This document shows, piece after piece, positions 29,966 to 41,249 of a DNA stretch of 64,000 nucleotides; positions within the stretch are counted from its first letter, which is position 1; every line of letters begins with the position of its first letter. The position numbers and the translations under genes are program-made. This stretch comes from Undaria pinnatifida (lineage: Eukaryota > Sar > Phaeophyceae > Laminariales > Alariaceae), in NCBI GenBank assembly GCA_012845835.1, contig JABAKD010000028.1, positions 10,817,741 through 10,881,740 of the forward strand, given 5' to 3'. A model generated the notes under the pieces. That model saw only the letters and a list, made by a program, of their open reading frames with translations. It did no database searches and was not told where the DNA came from.

Positions 29966-30050
29966 TGGTGACCACCGTGGGATTCGAACCCACGTCGCTG
30001 GCCCGGTGTTTCACACCCGTGTTTGCTAAACACGTCAGTTATAAGGAGTG
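29966..30050 (-). other. TRIM primer-binding site extended into a tRNA-like sequence
   Basis: Read on the minus strand, the 3' end is a canonical T-arm (GTGGG-TTCGAAT-CCCAC), then seven bases (GGTGGTC), a discriminator A and CCA. Further 5' is a possible anticodon hairpin (CGTGT-TTAGCAA-ACACG) and an extra stem (GGTGT-GAA-ACACC). The 5' acceptor strand is missing. A primer site normally spans about 18 nt, and here tRNA likeness extends roughly 70 nt. Confidence 0.6.
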
Positions 30051-30187
30051 GATGCACGCATATAACAGCTGCTGTGTCTCGATCCGATAAATCGACACCC
30101 CGTTTCCTAAAATTGTCATCCTCCCGATGACCGCTACAAAACCATCCTTAGCTAAGATGGGCTTGCAGCGAATACAGAGGGGGGTGA

Positions 30188-30619
30188 TGTGGAAGACAGG
30201 GTCGTAGATACCTATCGTAGATCGCGTACACGCATGCGCGAGAGGACACGTCATCGGTCAGGCAATACACGATCCCGGGTCGCGAACGGCGTCACCCGTC
30301 ATAGACGGCGTTGACCCGTCCCCGGAAGGTCAGCCACCGAAAGATGATCCCGCCGCATGACGAAGGGCATATGCCCACCGTCACTCTAGCTCTGGCTTAG
30401 CATCTCCTTGCTACATATAAGAAAGAAAGGTTATCAGTCGCGTTCGCTGTTGAGAACGATCGTCAAGGGACCTCAGCACCGCGACGCCCTCTCCGCTTCG
30501 ACTTCAGCTCTGCGACGACCTCTCCGCTCCGACTACCGACCATCCGCGACGAGTACCAGACCTCCGGGACCACCCTCACCACTTCGACTCCGGGACCCCG
30601 TGAGAGACCAGGTTCCATA
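30188..30619 (+). repeat. TRIM right LTR
   Basis: 432 bp, apparently identical to the left LTR, preceded by the polypurine tract at about 30172-30187. Confidence 0.9.
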
Positions 30620-30623
30620 GCAC

Positions 30624-31494
30624 AACGATTTACTATTTAGTTTGGGACATATTCTTCTTCCTCCAAAATTCACGGTCAGGGTGGGAACATTAGGAATCTA
30701 TTCGATTTGACAACCAATCAACGGCAAGCCGAAATCATTTTCCGTTCCAGGTTCCGGGTTCGTTCCAAGCGTTCCAAATTTTTTTGGGGGGGGGGAGTTC
30801 AGACCCCCTCAGGTCCGGGCAAAGACGTCGGTTGACGGTCTCGTCTTGTCCCGTCAAGTCCTCGTAATACGTAATATACTGGTTTTAGTATGAATTGCAG
30901 CGGTCCTTGACGGCTGTCCGTCAAACTTCAAGAGTGCCGTCTACCGACATCTTTGGGTCCGGGTGCTAGGTGGGATCAGAGTAGAAGGTAAACCAAATAA
31001 AACGGACGAGGTGGTGCGGTCTATTGGGGTTGGTCCGACAAAACGAGTCACCCGAGGAGGTCGCTATATCTACGACTACCCTTCGCGCGGCTTCGACGCG
31101 ACTTGGATTCTTCGTAGTCTGGCAAAAATGTGCGGACCACTTGAAAAAAACGTAGCATTATGGGTACTCTGAATCTCATGTGTGTACATCTCCTTCCTCC
31201 CCTCGGCCGCTCTCCGGCCGGGGTGGTGCTCGGGCCTCAGGCTTCCGCAATACGTGCCGGAGCCCCTGAGGGTGTGTGTGGCATCGACGTGTTCGTGCGC
31301 TGAACTAGCGCTCGGGTATGGCCGGGCCGGCGGTGACAGCCAGCGACAAGGCAAAAAAGTTCCTCGCGGAATTTTTAACGCAGCAACAAAAAAAAACACG
31401 CAGCAGCCTTGCCTGCGGACGCAGTATCGCATCACCGCCGCGGAGTGCGTGGGGCTCGTATCGAACAGAGAAGAGAGGATCGAACCAGTATGGA
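30624..31494. other. No gene; one repeat fragment
   Basis: About 30880-30960 is a diverged reversed copy of the 95-bp unit of 23041-23450. The rest has only short frames. Confidence 0.45.
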
Positions 31495-31699
31495 CCTCGC
31501 ACATCGTAGGCTGACTCCCGATTTTACTTTTATACGCTTCTGGTGGAGGCATGAATTGCGTCAGCTGTGATATATGCGTGTACCACCTTTGGTTCGTTTG
31601 TGTTTTTCCCTGGGGTATTCCTCAGCTCCAGAGTGACTGGAGCCTGTCCTGTGACCACGGACTAGATTATGCGAGTTAATGTGAGAACAACAACAACAG
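31495..31699 (+). mobile_element. AAC-tailed retroposon copy
   Basis: GTAGGCTGACTCCCGATTTT through CCTGTCCTGTGACCACGGAC to GCGAGTTAATGTGAGAAC, then AACAACAACA. It is truncated at the 5' side relative to the copies at 25215 and 57640. Confidence 0.8.
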
Positions 31700-32267
31700 G
31701 TGTGGTGGTTTAAGAACACGGTAAAGTCCACTGAAGTTGCAAGCCACACGCTGTAATCACGCTATTATCAGATGCTCACGCTATATCAGGGTTACCGTGT
31801 TTTCAAACCCCCAAAACAAACCAGATACAGCTGTACCAACAATATCACCAGATGCGTTCTTTATTGAGGTGGTCCGCACCAGAGTATTGTCAGATTAACC
31901 CCATCGCGCGGCGAAGCCTAGCGAAGGGTCGTACTGCTGCAGGCTTAGCTTCGGTTACATCCGAATTTAGGGTTAGGGTTGGCTTGGGTCTTACGCCTTC
32001 ATGTGATCTGCCAACAAAAAAAACACACCCAAAAACACAACAAAACCGGCCCAAAAAACTTTGTAAAGCGCACTGTCTTGAGTATTTTATCTGGTATGTT
32101 TGGGGGTATGGAGACCGGTAAAAGTGACCACTGCAATTTAGTGCCACCGCAATTGTAAGATCGAAACGAGGTCTCGTCCTATACCATTAAGCCCAGGGTC
32201 ATGACCGTTGACCAATCTCCTTCCGTGCCCCTCAGTGGTGTGCCACGGAACCGGATGCACATACTGG

Positions 32268-32462
32268 CACGTCGTAGGCCGACTCCCGATTTCACTTTTT
32301 TATATTTTTCTGGCGGAGGCACGAATTGCGCCAGCTATGATATATGCGTGTACTGTACCACTTTTGGTTTGTGTTTTTCTCTGGGGTTTCCTCCACTCCA
32401 GAGTAACTGGAGCCCGTCTTGTGACCACGGACTTGATTATGCGAGTTAATGTGAGAACAACG

Positions 32463-32528
<66 letters not shown>

Positions 32529-32540
32529 GCAGCAGCAGCA
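32268..32540 (+). mobile_element. AAC-tailed retroposon copy with (AAC)n tail
   Basis: Same core as 31495-31699. It ends in GAGTTAATGTGAGAACAACG and about 20 AAC trinucleotides followed by CAGCAGCAG. The tail at a fixed point after the conserved 3' end indicates retroposition with a simple-repeat tail. The poly-Thr, poly-Val and poly-Cys frames here are artefacts. Confidence 0.85.
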
Positions 32541-33220
32541 TGACATACCATTTGCGGACGGAAAAATGAGGAGCGTTTGATATTCACATACTAAACTTAC
32601 GATTCCCATGTTTCCGTCAAGAGTCGGTTACCAGATATAAGCCCTCTGGTGTTGTATCGTGTCATATCTACGAGGGTACGAAAAAGTTTGTAGAAGATCA
32701 CCACCAACTCTGGTCGTTGCCGTAGTTCTATTTCTATTTCAATTTCGAAAACGGGAAACCGGAAATACTCTGGCAAACTCTGGTATAGCCGGCAGCGCGT
32801 CAGCAGTCAGCAGTATGTCAGCAGCCCACGGCAGAAACAACAACAAAATGACAAGCTGCACAGCGCACAGCACCCATCATGCCAATCAGTGCAGCAGCAG
32901 TACCAGTAACCAACAACCAGCACCATAACGTATACTCCGGAGTATATAATAGGCAGCTACATTATGTTATGATAGTAGCATAATAGTTGCCTGCTTTCAG
33001 TTTCCTATGGCATACCTAAAGGTTTTGTGGCGCCGACCTGCCATCACGTCGAAAAACGGGGAACCACAAATTAACATTAAATAGTAGTCCTTTTACACTC
33101 TATCATGCCTGTTTGTGCTACCTGTTTGTGCCACCTGGACATACCGGCACCATACTGGTAACCGGCATGTCTTAGCATGCTGCCACTACTGGTTGTTCCC
33201 ATCTCTGCCATGCGATTACA
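32541..33220. other. No gene seen
   Basis: CAGCAG-rich patches and short frames only. Confidence 0.45.
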
Positions 33221-33223
33221 AAA

Positions 33224-33310
33224 AAAAAACTTCTAAAACACGTCAGCTGTGAGTTCGACAAATTTAGGGTCGATGCTCGTCTTTGCAAACTGCGTGATAA
33301 ACCGGCCACT
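33224..33310 (-). repeat. Micro-ORF repeat copy, reverse
   Basis: The reverse complement gives GTTTGCAAAGACGAGCATCG and CGAACTCACAGCTGACGTGT. The initiating ATG is changed (ACG). Confidence 0.65.
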
Positions 33311-33424
33311 CGATTGTACACGTGTGTTATCCTTTGAAATCGTATATATACCCACGTCCATCAAAAATCCGCCCCGCCCCCCTCACCGGTTATTCGACTT
33401 ACAAGATTCACTTGATAAAAGGAT

Positions 33425-33690
33425 ACATTTCCCTTCACAACTGTCAGATTTTGTCCCCCTCAGAAACGGGTTTTATAGTTTCCGCGCACAGACTGACTTA
33501 AATCACCCTGTTGACCCTGATAGCTACACTGTGTAGTTGTAAGGGGAGTCGCCGACCTACATCCTTAATGAGGACACACAACTCGTAATGCGCGCGATCG
33601 GAGTATCACACACAGCTTGCAAAGATGAGTTTCGACGAAATCTTCGATCTCACAGCTGGAGTGTATTTTCATTTTTTATAATACACATGA
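33425..33690 (+). repeat. Family A repeat with micro-ORF end
   Basis: Near-identical to 17115-17380 through AGCTTGCAAAGATGAGTTTC, CTCACAGCTGGAGTG and the TTTTTTATAATA end. Confidence 0.88.
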
Positions 33691-34915
33691 CTTCTACGGA
33701 TCACTAAAGGGTCGGCACTCATCTTTGCAAAGCTCCGTGATACACTGGCCTCTCGTTTGCACACATGTATTATCCTTTGAATACGTATGGCTACTACGGA
33801 TTCGCAGGCACTAACTATAGCGAGCAACCAACCAGCACTGTAGCGGGGCTTTCACGGCCGTACATGAAATACTCTCACCACTTGTGGGACTTCAGTGCCT
33901 ATTTGATTGGGCTCTGAGTCGGCACGATTTCACAACCCATGTCTAATCGGTGGATGCCGTTAGCCAACTAAACGGTTTTAGTCGGCAAGTAAGTCAGCTC
34001 TCTCCCGCCGATTGGCCCCGCGCAACAAAGAAAAAATTACTCTCGCATTAAACAATCCCATGTTCGAGTATGGAAACCCCATTGAGTCGGATAGTCGGTA
34101 CCTACGAGAAACGGCTAATTGGTAACTATTGAGTCCGACTAATAACTAGTTGGTGACTTAAGCCGTACCGACTATCAGCTTTACTACTTGGGCATGTGTA
34201 TGATATGGCGGTACAATATAAATGTTTAACACCATTTTTTAAATATGTTTAAACACCCCGTCAAAGCATCATGTTACAGCAAATAGTTCATAGCACCAGT
34301 GACGCAGATTGCCTGCAAAAGCAGTGCCGGTGAATCAGTGACAAGACTTGCACGACAAAATATAACCTTGTTTTTTTCAATTTCGGCAATCTTGGCTAAG
34401 GCCAATTCTTATGCACTCGAATATGCGGTCTGTTGAAAAAGCTCCTCTCAAACACGTTCGCACGAAGCTCTTCAGCCCGCGAAAATGAGGGAATTTGTTC
34501 ATTCTCTTCTCAGAATCGGTCGAACTTGTCTCCCAAGACCTGTATCTAAAACAGTCGCCCTCTTCTCCAGGGACACAGAAGTAGTATTAATAGTTGCAGG
34601 AAATCACCGCTAGCACTTTGGTCAATTTCAATCTAACTTTGCGGGTCAAAACGATGTTTTCGATCCGTCCGGGGACCGCAATCGTTTCGACCCCAGTTGA
34701 ATCAGCACAGTGATGAGCGTGATTTTGACAAAAACAAAACTGATTATCATTCTTCATCAGTGAGGTCGAAAAAGTCGTCGAAACTCATCTTTGCACGCTG
34801 TGCGTTGTGCTTCGATCATGAGTGTTGCGGGAGGGGGTGACCGGTGACTCCCCTTGTGCTAGCTAGTGTCAGGGTTAACACGGTGATGCTACTAAGACGT
34901 TTAGTCTTTGATCAT
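33691..34915. other. No gene; one reversed micro-ORF-like fragment
   Basis: About 33700-33790 and 34755-34805 contain reversed pieces of the micro-ORF family (ACTCATCTTTGCAAAG and AACTCATCTTTGCACG). The remainder is unrecognised. Confidence 0.45.
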
Positions 34916-34917
34916 TC

Positions 34918-35145
34918 TGCGCACGGGAACAATGGTAGTAGAGTGGTAAACGAGGCAAGAACGCCTCGTACATGCAGCATAGAGTGGTAAACGAAGCAAG
35001 AGCGCCTCGTACATGCTGTGCGCACGGGAACTATGGTAGTAGAGTGGTAAACGAGGCAAGAATGCCCCGTACCAAGAATGCCTCGTACATGCAGCATAGA
35101 GTGGTAAACGAGGCAAGAGTGCCTCGTACATGCAGCAGAACGTGT
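34918..35145 (+). repeat. Tandem GAGTGGTAAACGAGGCAAGA units
   Basis: Five imperfect units combining AGAGTGGTAAACGAGGCAAG and GCCTCGTACATGCAGCAT, with some units carrying GCGCACGGGAACAATGG. Repeat-encoded frames are artefacts. Confidence 0.85.
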
Positions 35146-35629
35146 GCGTTCGAATCACAAAAACGAAAAAAATCCCGCCGCCGCATAAAAAAATCACAGC
35201 AGCCCCAAGCACTCCAAAACCCACAACATCCCGCCGGTCGCGGCCAACTCGAGATGGATTGCGACGGAACATTTCTCACGAACTAGAGTAAAATCGCCCG
35301 CGCCTGTAGGCCCCGAATTGATGGAAATCGGCCACGTACAGATCTCGCGATCAAAGACACTGCAACATGCTACCAGACACACAAAATATGATGAACGTTG
35401 GGTTTTTAGGTTTTAATATCCACATACCAAAGTCATCATATTTGCGTCCATAGCGGTATACTACAGTGACCATACCGTGGGAGGGGTCCCCATTTCGACT
35501 ACGACGTAAGGCTACGGCATTACACATCAGAAATAAAGACTACCATATCAGATCATGGAAGCCTGTATGCACCCCCTGATGTTTTTTTTTTTTACTCAAG
35601 AGGCAAGCGCGGTGCGGGATAGGACCGTC
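35146..35629. other. No gene seen
   Basis: Short frames and a poly-T run at about 35583-35593. Confidence 0.45.
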
Positions 35630-36262
35630 TCGATCGCCGCATGAGTCTTCCCGAGGGACGGTATGGGAAAAGTTTCCCGTTTGCTTACCGCTGGATGGGA
35701 CTAGGACGGGGAGGTCGGAAGCCATCTGGTTGACGACACGGGATGGGAATACACGATTTCTTGGGGGAAGGGATCAGGGAACGGGTCGAGAAATACCAAG
35801 TCAACCCCATCCCGAAGGGGAGCCGTGTATCACACAAAATATGCGGCAGTCTTCTCTGTTGTTGCGTCCAAAGTACCACACAATGCCATCCCATGCATCC
35901 ATGGTGGTCATAACGATGGGAAAAGGAGAAATCTGGTTGTAAACGGCCTGGAAACAACTGCCCCAGCAACGAGATGCGGGATGGTAAAAAAACCGTGTGC
36001 GAACATAAGGATGGGACGGGAACAACGGGCCAGGCTGTCAAGCGGGAAAAGGACGGGAAGGGAACAGGCAGCGGTGCGGTAAACACTCGGGACGGGAACA
36101 AGACACGTTACGGCGGGATGGTAGACGGTGGGAACAGAAACCAGGGACGGGAACGGTCGGGAAGTCGCGGTCGGGAACGAATGTCAAACGGTTTCCCGTT
36201 CCCGTTCCCGTCCCGCCCCGTCCCGTTCCCGTTCCCGACCACATTTTCCCGTCCCGACCTTT
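35630..36262 (+). repeat. CGGGA/TCCCG-rich region, possible TIR element
   Basis: Numerous direct GGGACGGGAA and GGGATGG units change over to inverted TTCCCGTTCCCGTCCCG units near 36190-36260. The arrangement resembles subterminal repeats of a DNA element, but clear ends were not found. Confidence 0.4.
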
Positions 36263-36845
36263 ACCGCGCGTACCCCTGCTTTTTTGCCGTAGCACAGCGA
36301 AAAACGGCCTCATTACAACCCGCGCTGAGGGAGATGGAATTCGACGGATGTGGAACTAGTAAGCTTTCCCGCAAGTGGGGACCGTGGAGAAGCGGGAGAC
36401 TGTTCTAGATACATAAATCTGATGTATAGATCTTGGAGAAGAGTTCGGGCCATTCTGACAAGAGAGAAATCGAAAACTAGCCACGAGGGAAAAGCTCGCA
36501 AAAAAGTGCAGAGAAGACTACTTTCAAACTGACTGCAAACCCGACTGCATAATAATTGGCATCATAGTACTGGCAACCATCTCAACTCAATCTTAATCTC
36601 CATCTCGCCAAACTTTCCAAACTCAAAAGCAGTTTCACATGTTTCGGTGCTAACGTTGGTCGCTAAATATTCAAAATGGATTATTGCGGCTGAAATTCAG
36701 AAATCTCAGGCGTAGAAACGTAGCAACGGCCCCCCTCAGGCTTCAGGCTTCAGAGCGAAACAGCAACCTGGACAGAAACACGAACGCGTTCAGCTTCGGA
36801 CAGACTAAGCAGTCCGGGCTGGGGGACAGTAACATTCAGCCATGT
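36263..36845. other. No gene seen
   Basis: Nothing recognised. Confidence 0.45.
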
Positions 36846-36849
36846 TTTG

Positions 36850-36985
36850 CTTGGTATACATATGTGTACCACTATTGGTTTGTTTAATTGTTTTCCTTGG
36901 GTATTCTTCAACTCCAGAGTGACTGCAGCCTGTCCTGTGACCACGGACCTGAATATGCGAGTTAATGTGAGAACATAAACAAACG
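36850..36985 (+). mobile_element. AAC-family retroposon fragment
   Basis: CTCCAGAGTGACTGCAGCCT, CCTGTGACCACGGACCTGAA and GAGTTAATGTGAGAACATAA match the 3' part of 32268-32540, with only a vestigial tail. Confidence 0.75.
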
Positions 36986-37500
36986 TTGTTGATAGTGTCC
37001 AATGCCCAAGCTGTACGGTGAAAACAAGGCGGGCAGATGGTGAAACCACCCGTGCTGCTGCCGCTGCTGTGCGCTGACACTACTGATACAGCAGCAACAG
37101 TACAGCAGCAGCAACAAGTAATAAGAGACGGTTGGAAAGACCGCACTTTCTCATTAGTTTCGTCGCTATGCCTGCGTTCTGAAGCAAAAGTGATACCGGA
37201 CACCTGCATCGGTTAACAACAGCGTCGCTGCTGTTGCTGCTGCTGCTGCTGTTGCCACCGCCGTCGTTGTATACATCAGCAAACCCATTGCGCTATGTTT
37301 ACCGTTATATCTAGCAAACCGATGTGTAAGATTGAACGTAAGAAATCTGGGGTTTATGGACCTTGAATGGATCTTGATATTTTGGGAAAGCATGATAAAA
37401 AAACATTCAAGTGTGTGGGACATTAAAGCATAGAAGTGTGATTGGACGTAGGCCAAAGGATCAACATTCAATCAATAATTCCAGATTCATGACGCACAAC

Positions 37501-37622
37501 AAAGGGCTGTGCTTCATGCTTTAACAAAGGGCTGTGCTTCATGCTTTAACAAAGAGCTGTGCTTCATGCTTTAACAAAGAGCTGTGCTTCATGCTTTAAC
37601 AAAGGGCTGTGCTTCATGCTTA
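37501..37622 (+). repeat. Five 25-bp tandem repeats
   Basis: AAAG(G/A)GCTGTGCTTCATGC followed by TTTAAC repeats at exact 25-bp spacing (37501, 37526, 37551, 37576, 37601). The units abut, so this is a minisatellite. Confidence 0.95.
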
Positions 37623-37649
37623 CTACTGTAACATATATAGCCCATTTTC

Positions 37650-37995
37650 AGTGAAATCTTAACCTTCGATCTCATAGCCGGAGTGTCGTTTATTTTTTAT
37701 AATATAGCCCATATACCGATTACCAGTAACACGCCAGATAGCAGACACCCTCGGACCAATTTCGGAGCCGATTTCCTCCAAAACAAGGGGGACACCCAAA
37801 ACAAAAACGACATTCCCCATCCGCCGGAGGATGAAAAAAAAAAAAAGACATGACGAAAACGGCAAAATGGCGGCTTTGGCAAGATATCGTCGAGATTTTT
37901 TCAAGACGCGTCGCTCGGCGGTTATAATCTTCATGCTGTCGAGAAAATCACCTGTGAAAATCTTCCGAGGGGGTGTGGTGCGTTTTCGTGCGTGG
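37650..37995. other. Repeat fragments
   Basis: 37660-37705 is a fragment of the family A end (CTTCGATCTCATAGCCGGAG and TTTTTTATAATA). A short reversed CCTCCGGCGGATGGGGAA piece lies at 37812-37850. Confidence 0.55.
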
Positions 37996-37999
37996 TAAC

Positions 38000-38345
38000 C
38001 GGTACCAAGCTATAAGCTAAGCTATAAGCTAAGCTATATGCTAAGCTATATGCTAAGCTAAGTTTCGTCGCTATACTTGCGTTCTAAAGCAAAAGTGATA
38101 CCAGACGCATGCAACGGTTAACAACACCGTCGCTGCTGCTGCTGTTGTTGCCACCGCCGTCGAGCTACAAGCTAAGCTATAAGCTAAGCTAACTAATATG
38201 CAAAGGCTTGCCTTTCGAGCTATAAGCGAAGCGAAGCAAAGCCAAACGCCAGCCAGGCCTAGCAACCCAGGCCAAGCCAAGCTAAAAGCCAAGCGCAGCT
38301 AAGCCAAAGCCAAGTCAAATCCAAGCCAAAGCCAAGCAGCTAGCT
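38000..38345 (+). repeat. AAGCTA / AAGCCAAGC array
   Basis: Degenerate TAAGCTATAAGC and AAGCCAAGC units, related to 4800-5180 (both contain CAAGCAGCTAGCTAAGCTAT). It is interrupted at about 38060-38160 by sequence also found at 37155-37265 (AAAGCAAAAGTGATACC, then GGTTAACAACA). Confidence 0.75.
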
Positions 38346-38484
38346 AAGCTATACAGTATATCTCGGAAGCTATATATGATACACGGTACGAAGCCCATGG
38401 CACCAAACCCTACGCGCGGGGCTTCGTAATTACGTTAAAAGTTCATTTTAGGTGATGGTTTTACGGGCGATGATGTAAGACGCT

Positions 38485-38705
38485 GGCATTAGCAGGGGAG
38501 TCACCAACCTGTATCCTTCACGAGGGTACATGTGATAAGACTAGGGGCTTACGCCTTGTTAGGCTACCAGGGAAATATCACAACATATACACACCCCGTA
38601 ATACGCGCGATCGAAGTATCACACGCAGCTTGCAAAGCTGAGTTTTGATCAATATCCTTGATTGTTGATCTCACAGCTGAAGAGGATTTTCTCACTTTTC
38701 AAACA
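38485..38705 (+). repeat. Family A repeat, interrupted
   Basis: GGGGAGTCACCAACCTGTAT, CCCCGTAATACGCGCGATCG and AGCTTGCAAAGCTGAGTTTT follow family A. An extra ~55-bp segment with CGCCTTGTTAGGCTACCAGG interrupts it near 38530-38585. A similar piece occurs at about 57550-57590. Confidence 0.7.
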
Positions 38706-38869
38706 CATATTTTGAAGGTAAGGTCATGAGCCCATCAGATTCAAATCCGTTACTCCATGGTTCAAATATACGAAGCCATGTATTACAAGGTTTACAGAGT
38801 GTACCGGTACGTATATACCACGGCGAGTCACCAGTGGCATCCCAGGGTACTAAACCACCAGGTGCTACG

Positions 38870-39645
38870 GCAGTATCCATTCACACTGCATACTGCTGTC
38901 GTCGTGGAACTCGCTGCTGGTCGTGGAACTCGCTGCTGGTCGTGGAACTCGCTGCCGTCAAGGGGTTCAAGCTTTGTACTGAGAACACTGCGAGTACTCG
39001 CACTATGCCCGGGTTCTGTGCTGCAGATGCTTCAGAACTCGCAGTATTTCGAGGTTTGATACTGTGGATACTCTCAGTACTTCCAAGTATTTAGGAGTTC
39101 GATAGTTTGCATTATTTCGAGTGCTTCAAGTATTTCGGGGTTCTATACCTCAAGTACTCAAGGTACTACCTGGTAGCAGTATTTTGGCTGTAAGTACTGG
39201 GTAAGTACTGCAAATACTGCCAATACAGCAGTAGTATTTCATCGTTTCGTACTGGAAGGTGAAGCAATACGTGGAGTATTTCAGGGTTTCATACTGCGAG
39301 GTACTGCAAGTGGCAGTAAAACTCGGAGTACATTACTCGTATACTGCAGTACTTCGGAGTTCAACACTCCTCGTACACTTGAGTACTTGCAGTATTTTAG
39401 ACGTTTGTACTGCAGGTACTGCTTGTACTCGGTGTTTTGACCCTGCTCGTACTCCCTGCACTCGCAGTATTTCCGCCACCAGTACTGCCCATACCCCCAG
39501 TACTCGCAGTATTTCGGCCGTCAGTGCTGCCAATACTCTGCGTACTCGCAATATCAAGTACTTCACAAATATTCTCAAGGATACTCGGTGTATGAAGTGT
39601 ACTGGGAGCATGAATGCATTGTCAAGAACGTCGGTGGTGGAGATG
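38870..39645 (+). repeat. Degenerate GTACTCGCAGTATTTCGGGG array, block 1
   Basis: Many imperfect units of about 20-40 bp are made of GTACTGCGAGTACTCGCAGT-like and TATTTCGGGGTT-like pieces. No gene is seen. Confidence 0.75.
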
Positions 39646-40325
39646 GTGTTTCTTTCACGCTCCTTTTCGCGACAGCGACTGGTGTGACTGTGGTTGAGGA
39701 CGGCTTTTCGGGTAGAGGCGGGTAGAGGTGTACCTAATTGTTTCCGACGATCCGCGGTTGAGGAGCTCCATACCCCACACAGATTTCGACTTTGCCCAAC
39801 ATTGTTTCCATACTGCTATCGATGGACGATCCCGTGGGCATTGGGCGCACAACCAAAAAAATAAAAAATGGAAGCACGAACGTGATTCCGAACATATTCG
39901 GGAGTTCCTCCGTTGAGAAGCAGAAGCAGTTTGGTCCAAGACCTGCCACATACCTTTACCGTGGAAGGCATCTATCTGAGGTTTCTGCTGAGATCCAGCA
40001 TCCGCTTCTGGCTTACGTTCAGGCTGCGGTTTGGTTTGCGGCTGGTTACTGCTGCTGCTGCTGCTGCTGCTGCTCTGGTGGTTCCGCTATAGATGACGCG
40101 CCCCCTCCGCCAATGGCAGGAAGAGTGCTCATGCTGACAAGCTGCGCAGCTGCAACTGCCCACAAGCAGTGTATGTCTCCACTCGACACCAGCAGCGGTG
40201 CAGGTCAATTCTGGTTGGAATTCTGTGATTCTGCCAGTACTGCAGCGTGGGTGTGTCGATGGATAATATAACGACAACGATGTGTGTGGTGGTTGATGCG
40301 CCTTCGAACGTGTGGTACACGTACC
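39646..40325. other. No gene assigned
   Basis: Two overlapping frames over 100 codons are open but show no recognisable domain. There is a CTG-repeat patch at 40050-40073. Confidence 0.4.
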
Positions 40326-40329
40326 GCCA

Positions 40330-40575
40330 GTGGGTTCTAAACACTGGTGTACACGTATTTCAAGTATTTCCGGTTTACTGCGAATACTGTGAGTACTCGC
40401 AGTATTTCGGGGTTCCTACTGCGTGTACTGCGAGTATACTGCGAGTACTCGCCGTATTTCGGGGTTGGATACTGCTGTGGATACTCTCGGTACTTCAAGT
40501 ATTTCGGGGTTCGATACTGGGTATACTCCAAATAAGTCAAGTATTTCGGGGTTCGATACTGCGTGGATATCGGCA
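40330..40575 (+). repeat. Degenerate GTACTCGCAGTATTTCGGGG array, block 2
   Basis: Same unit type as 38870-39645, separated from it by about 700 bp of unrelated sequence. Confidence 0.75.
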
Positions 40576-41093
40576 CGGAAACTGGGGTGTGCTGGATACC
40601 GATGGGTGGGAAGAACACTTCAACGTCAAGTAAACACAGACAGATTGTTCCAAAAGCTTGGGTGCAGCAATGAGCTGTCAGCTGTCATCTAGTATAATAA
40701 AATGGCAGTCAGCAAGTACTGACGTGCGAACAGAGCGACAGAAGTGACAGGGCGCCCACGTCGGGCCTCGTGGCCTCGTGGGTTGTGCTCTCAGCAATTC
40801 CGGTTCGGGGGTGCCCCCCGCCCACCAGAAAAAAAGAATGGTCAACCTTTTGAGTGCAAGTGTTCAGTTTTCAACGGAAACTAAATCAGACCTAACCGAA
40901 AAACGCGTGCCTGGTAATACATGGGAGTCTCAAACAAGACTTAAACTGGCGCTGTTCGGGCTGCAAGGGGTTTACGGTCTATGACGGTCACTGACGGAAA
41001 CAAAAGTTCCGTTGCCTTTCGTCATACGAAGTATACATACTTCGAAGCATGTCATGTATATACCAGGTGCCAGATAGGCCATAGTCCAACCTA

Positions 41094-41127
41094 TATGGGC
41101 TATGACGGCCATCGCGTCATAGCCCAT
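41094..41127. repeat. 12-bp hairpin ATGGGCTATGAC
   Basis: ATGGGCTATGAC and GTCATAGCCCAT form a perfect 12-bp stem around a ~9-base loop. Further GTCATAGCCCAT copies lie at about 41236-41250 and 45067-45078. Confidence 0.7.
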
Positions 41128-41249
41128 TTAGCCCCTATCTACGAGTATGGATTCCAACCCTACCTACATGGATGACAGTCATACACTAGCCCATACAGCC
41201 CCCACTTATGGGTGATGACCGTCATTATATCATAGGTCATAGCCCATAC

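Larger units (their letters stand above)
29533..30619 (+). mobile_element. TRIM: intact miniature LTR retrotransposon
   Basis: The 432-bp LTRs at 29533-29964 and 30188-30619 look identical. They begin TGTGGAA and end TTCCATA, near-perfect short inverted ends. GCAC flanks both sides (29529-29532 and 30620-30623) as a 4-bp target duplication. One base after the left LTR, TGGTGACCACCGTGGG matches the complement of a tRNA 3' end including CCA. A purine run (CAGAGGGGGGTGA) precedes the right LTR. The 223-bp interior encodes no protein, so mobility would depend on enzymes of another element. Identical LTRs imply recent insertion. Confidence 0.92.

Noticed and set aside
32455-32609. Poly-Thr, poly-Val or poly-Cys protein frames
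   Set aside because: These are translations of the (AAC)n tail of a retroposon.
37501-37622. Regular 25-bp repeats resembling a CRISPR array
   Set aside because: The units abut with no spacers and the context is eukaryotic, so it is a minisatellite.
39792-40271. 159-codon plus-strand frame as a gene
   Set aside because: It passes through a CTG repeat (poly-Cys), with no domain recognised.
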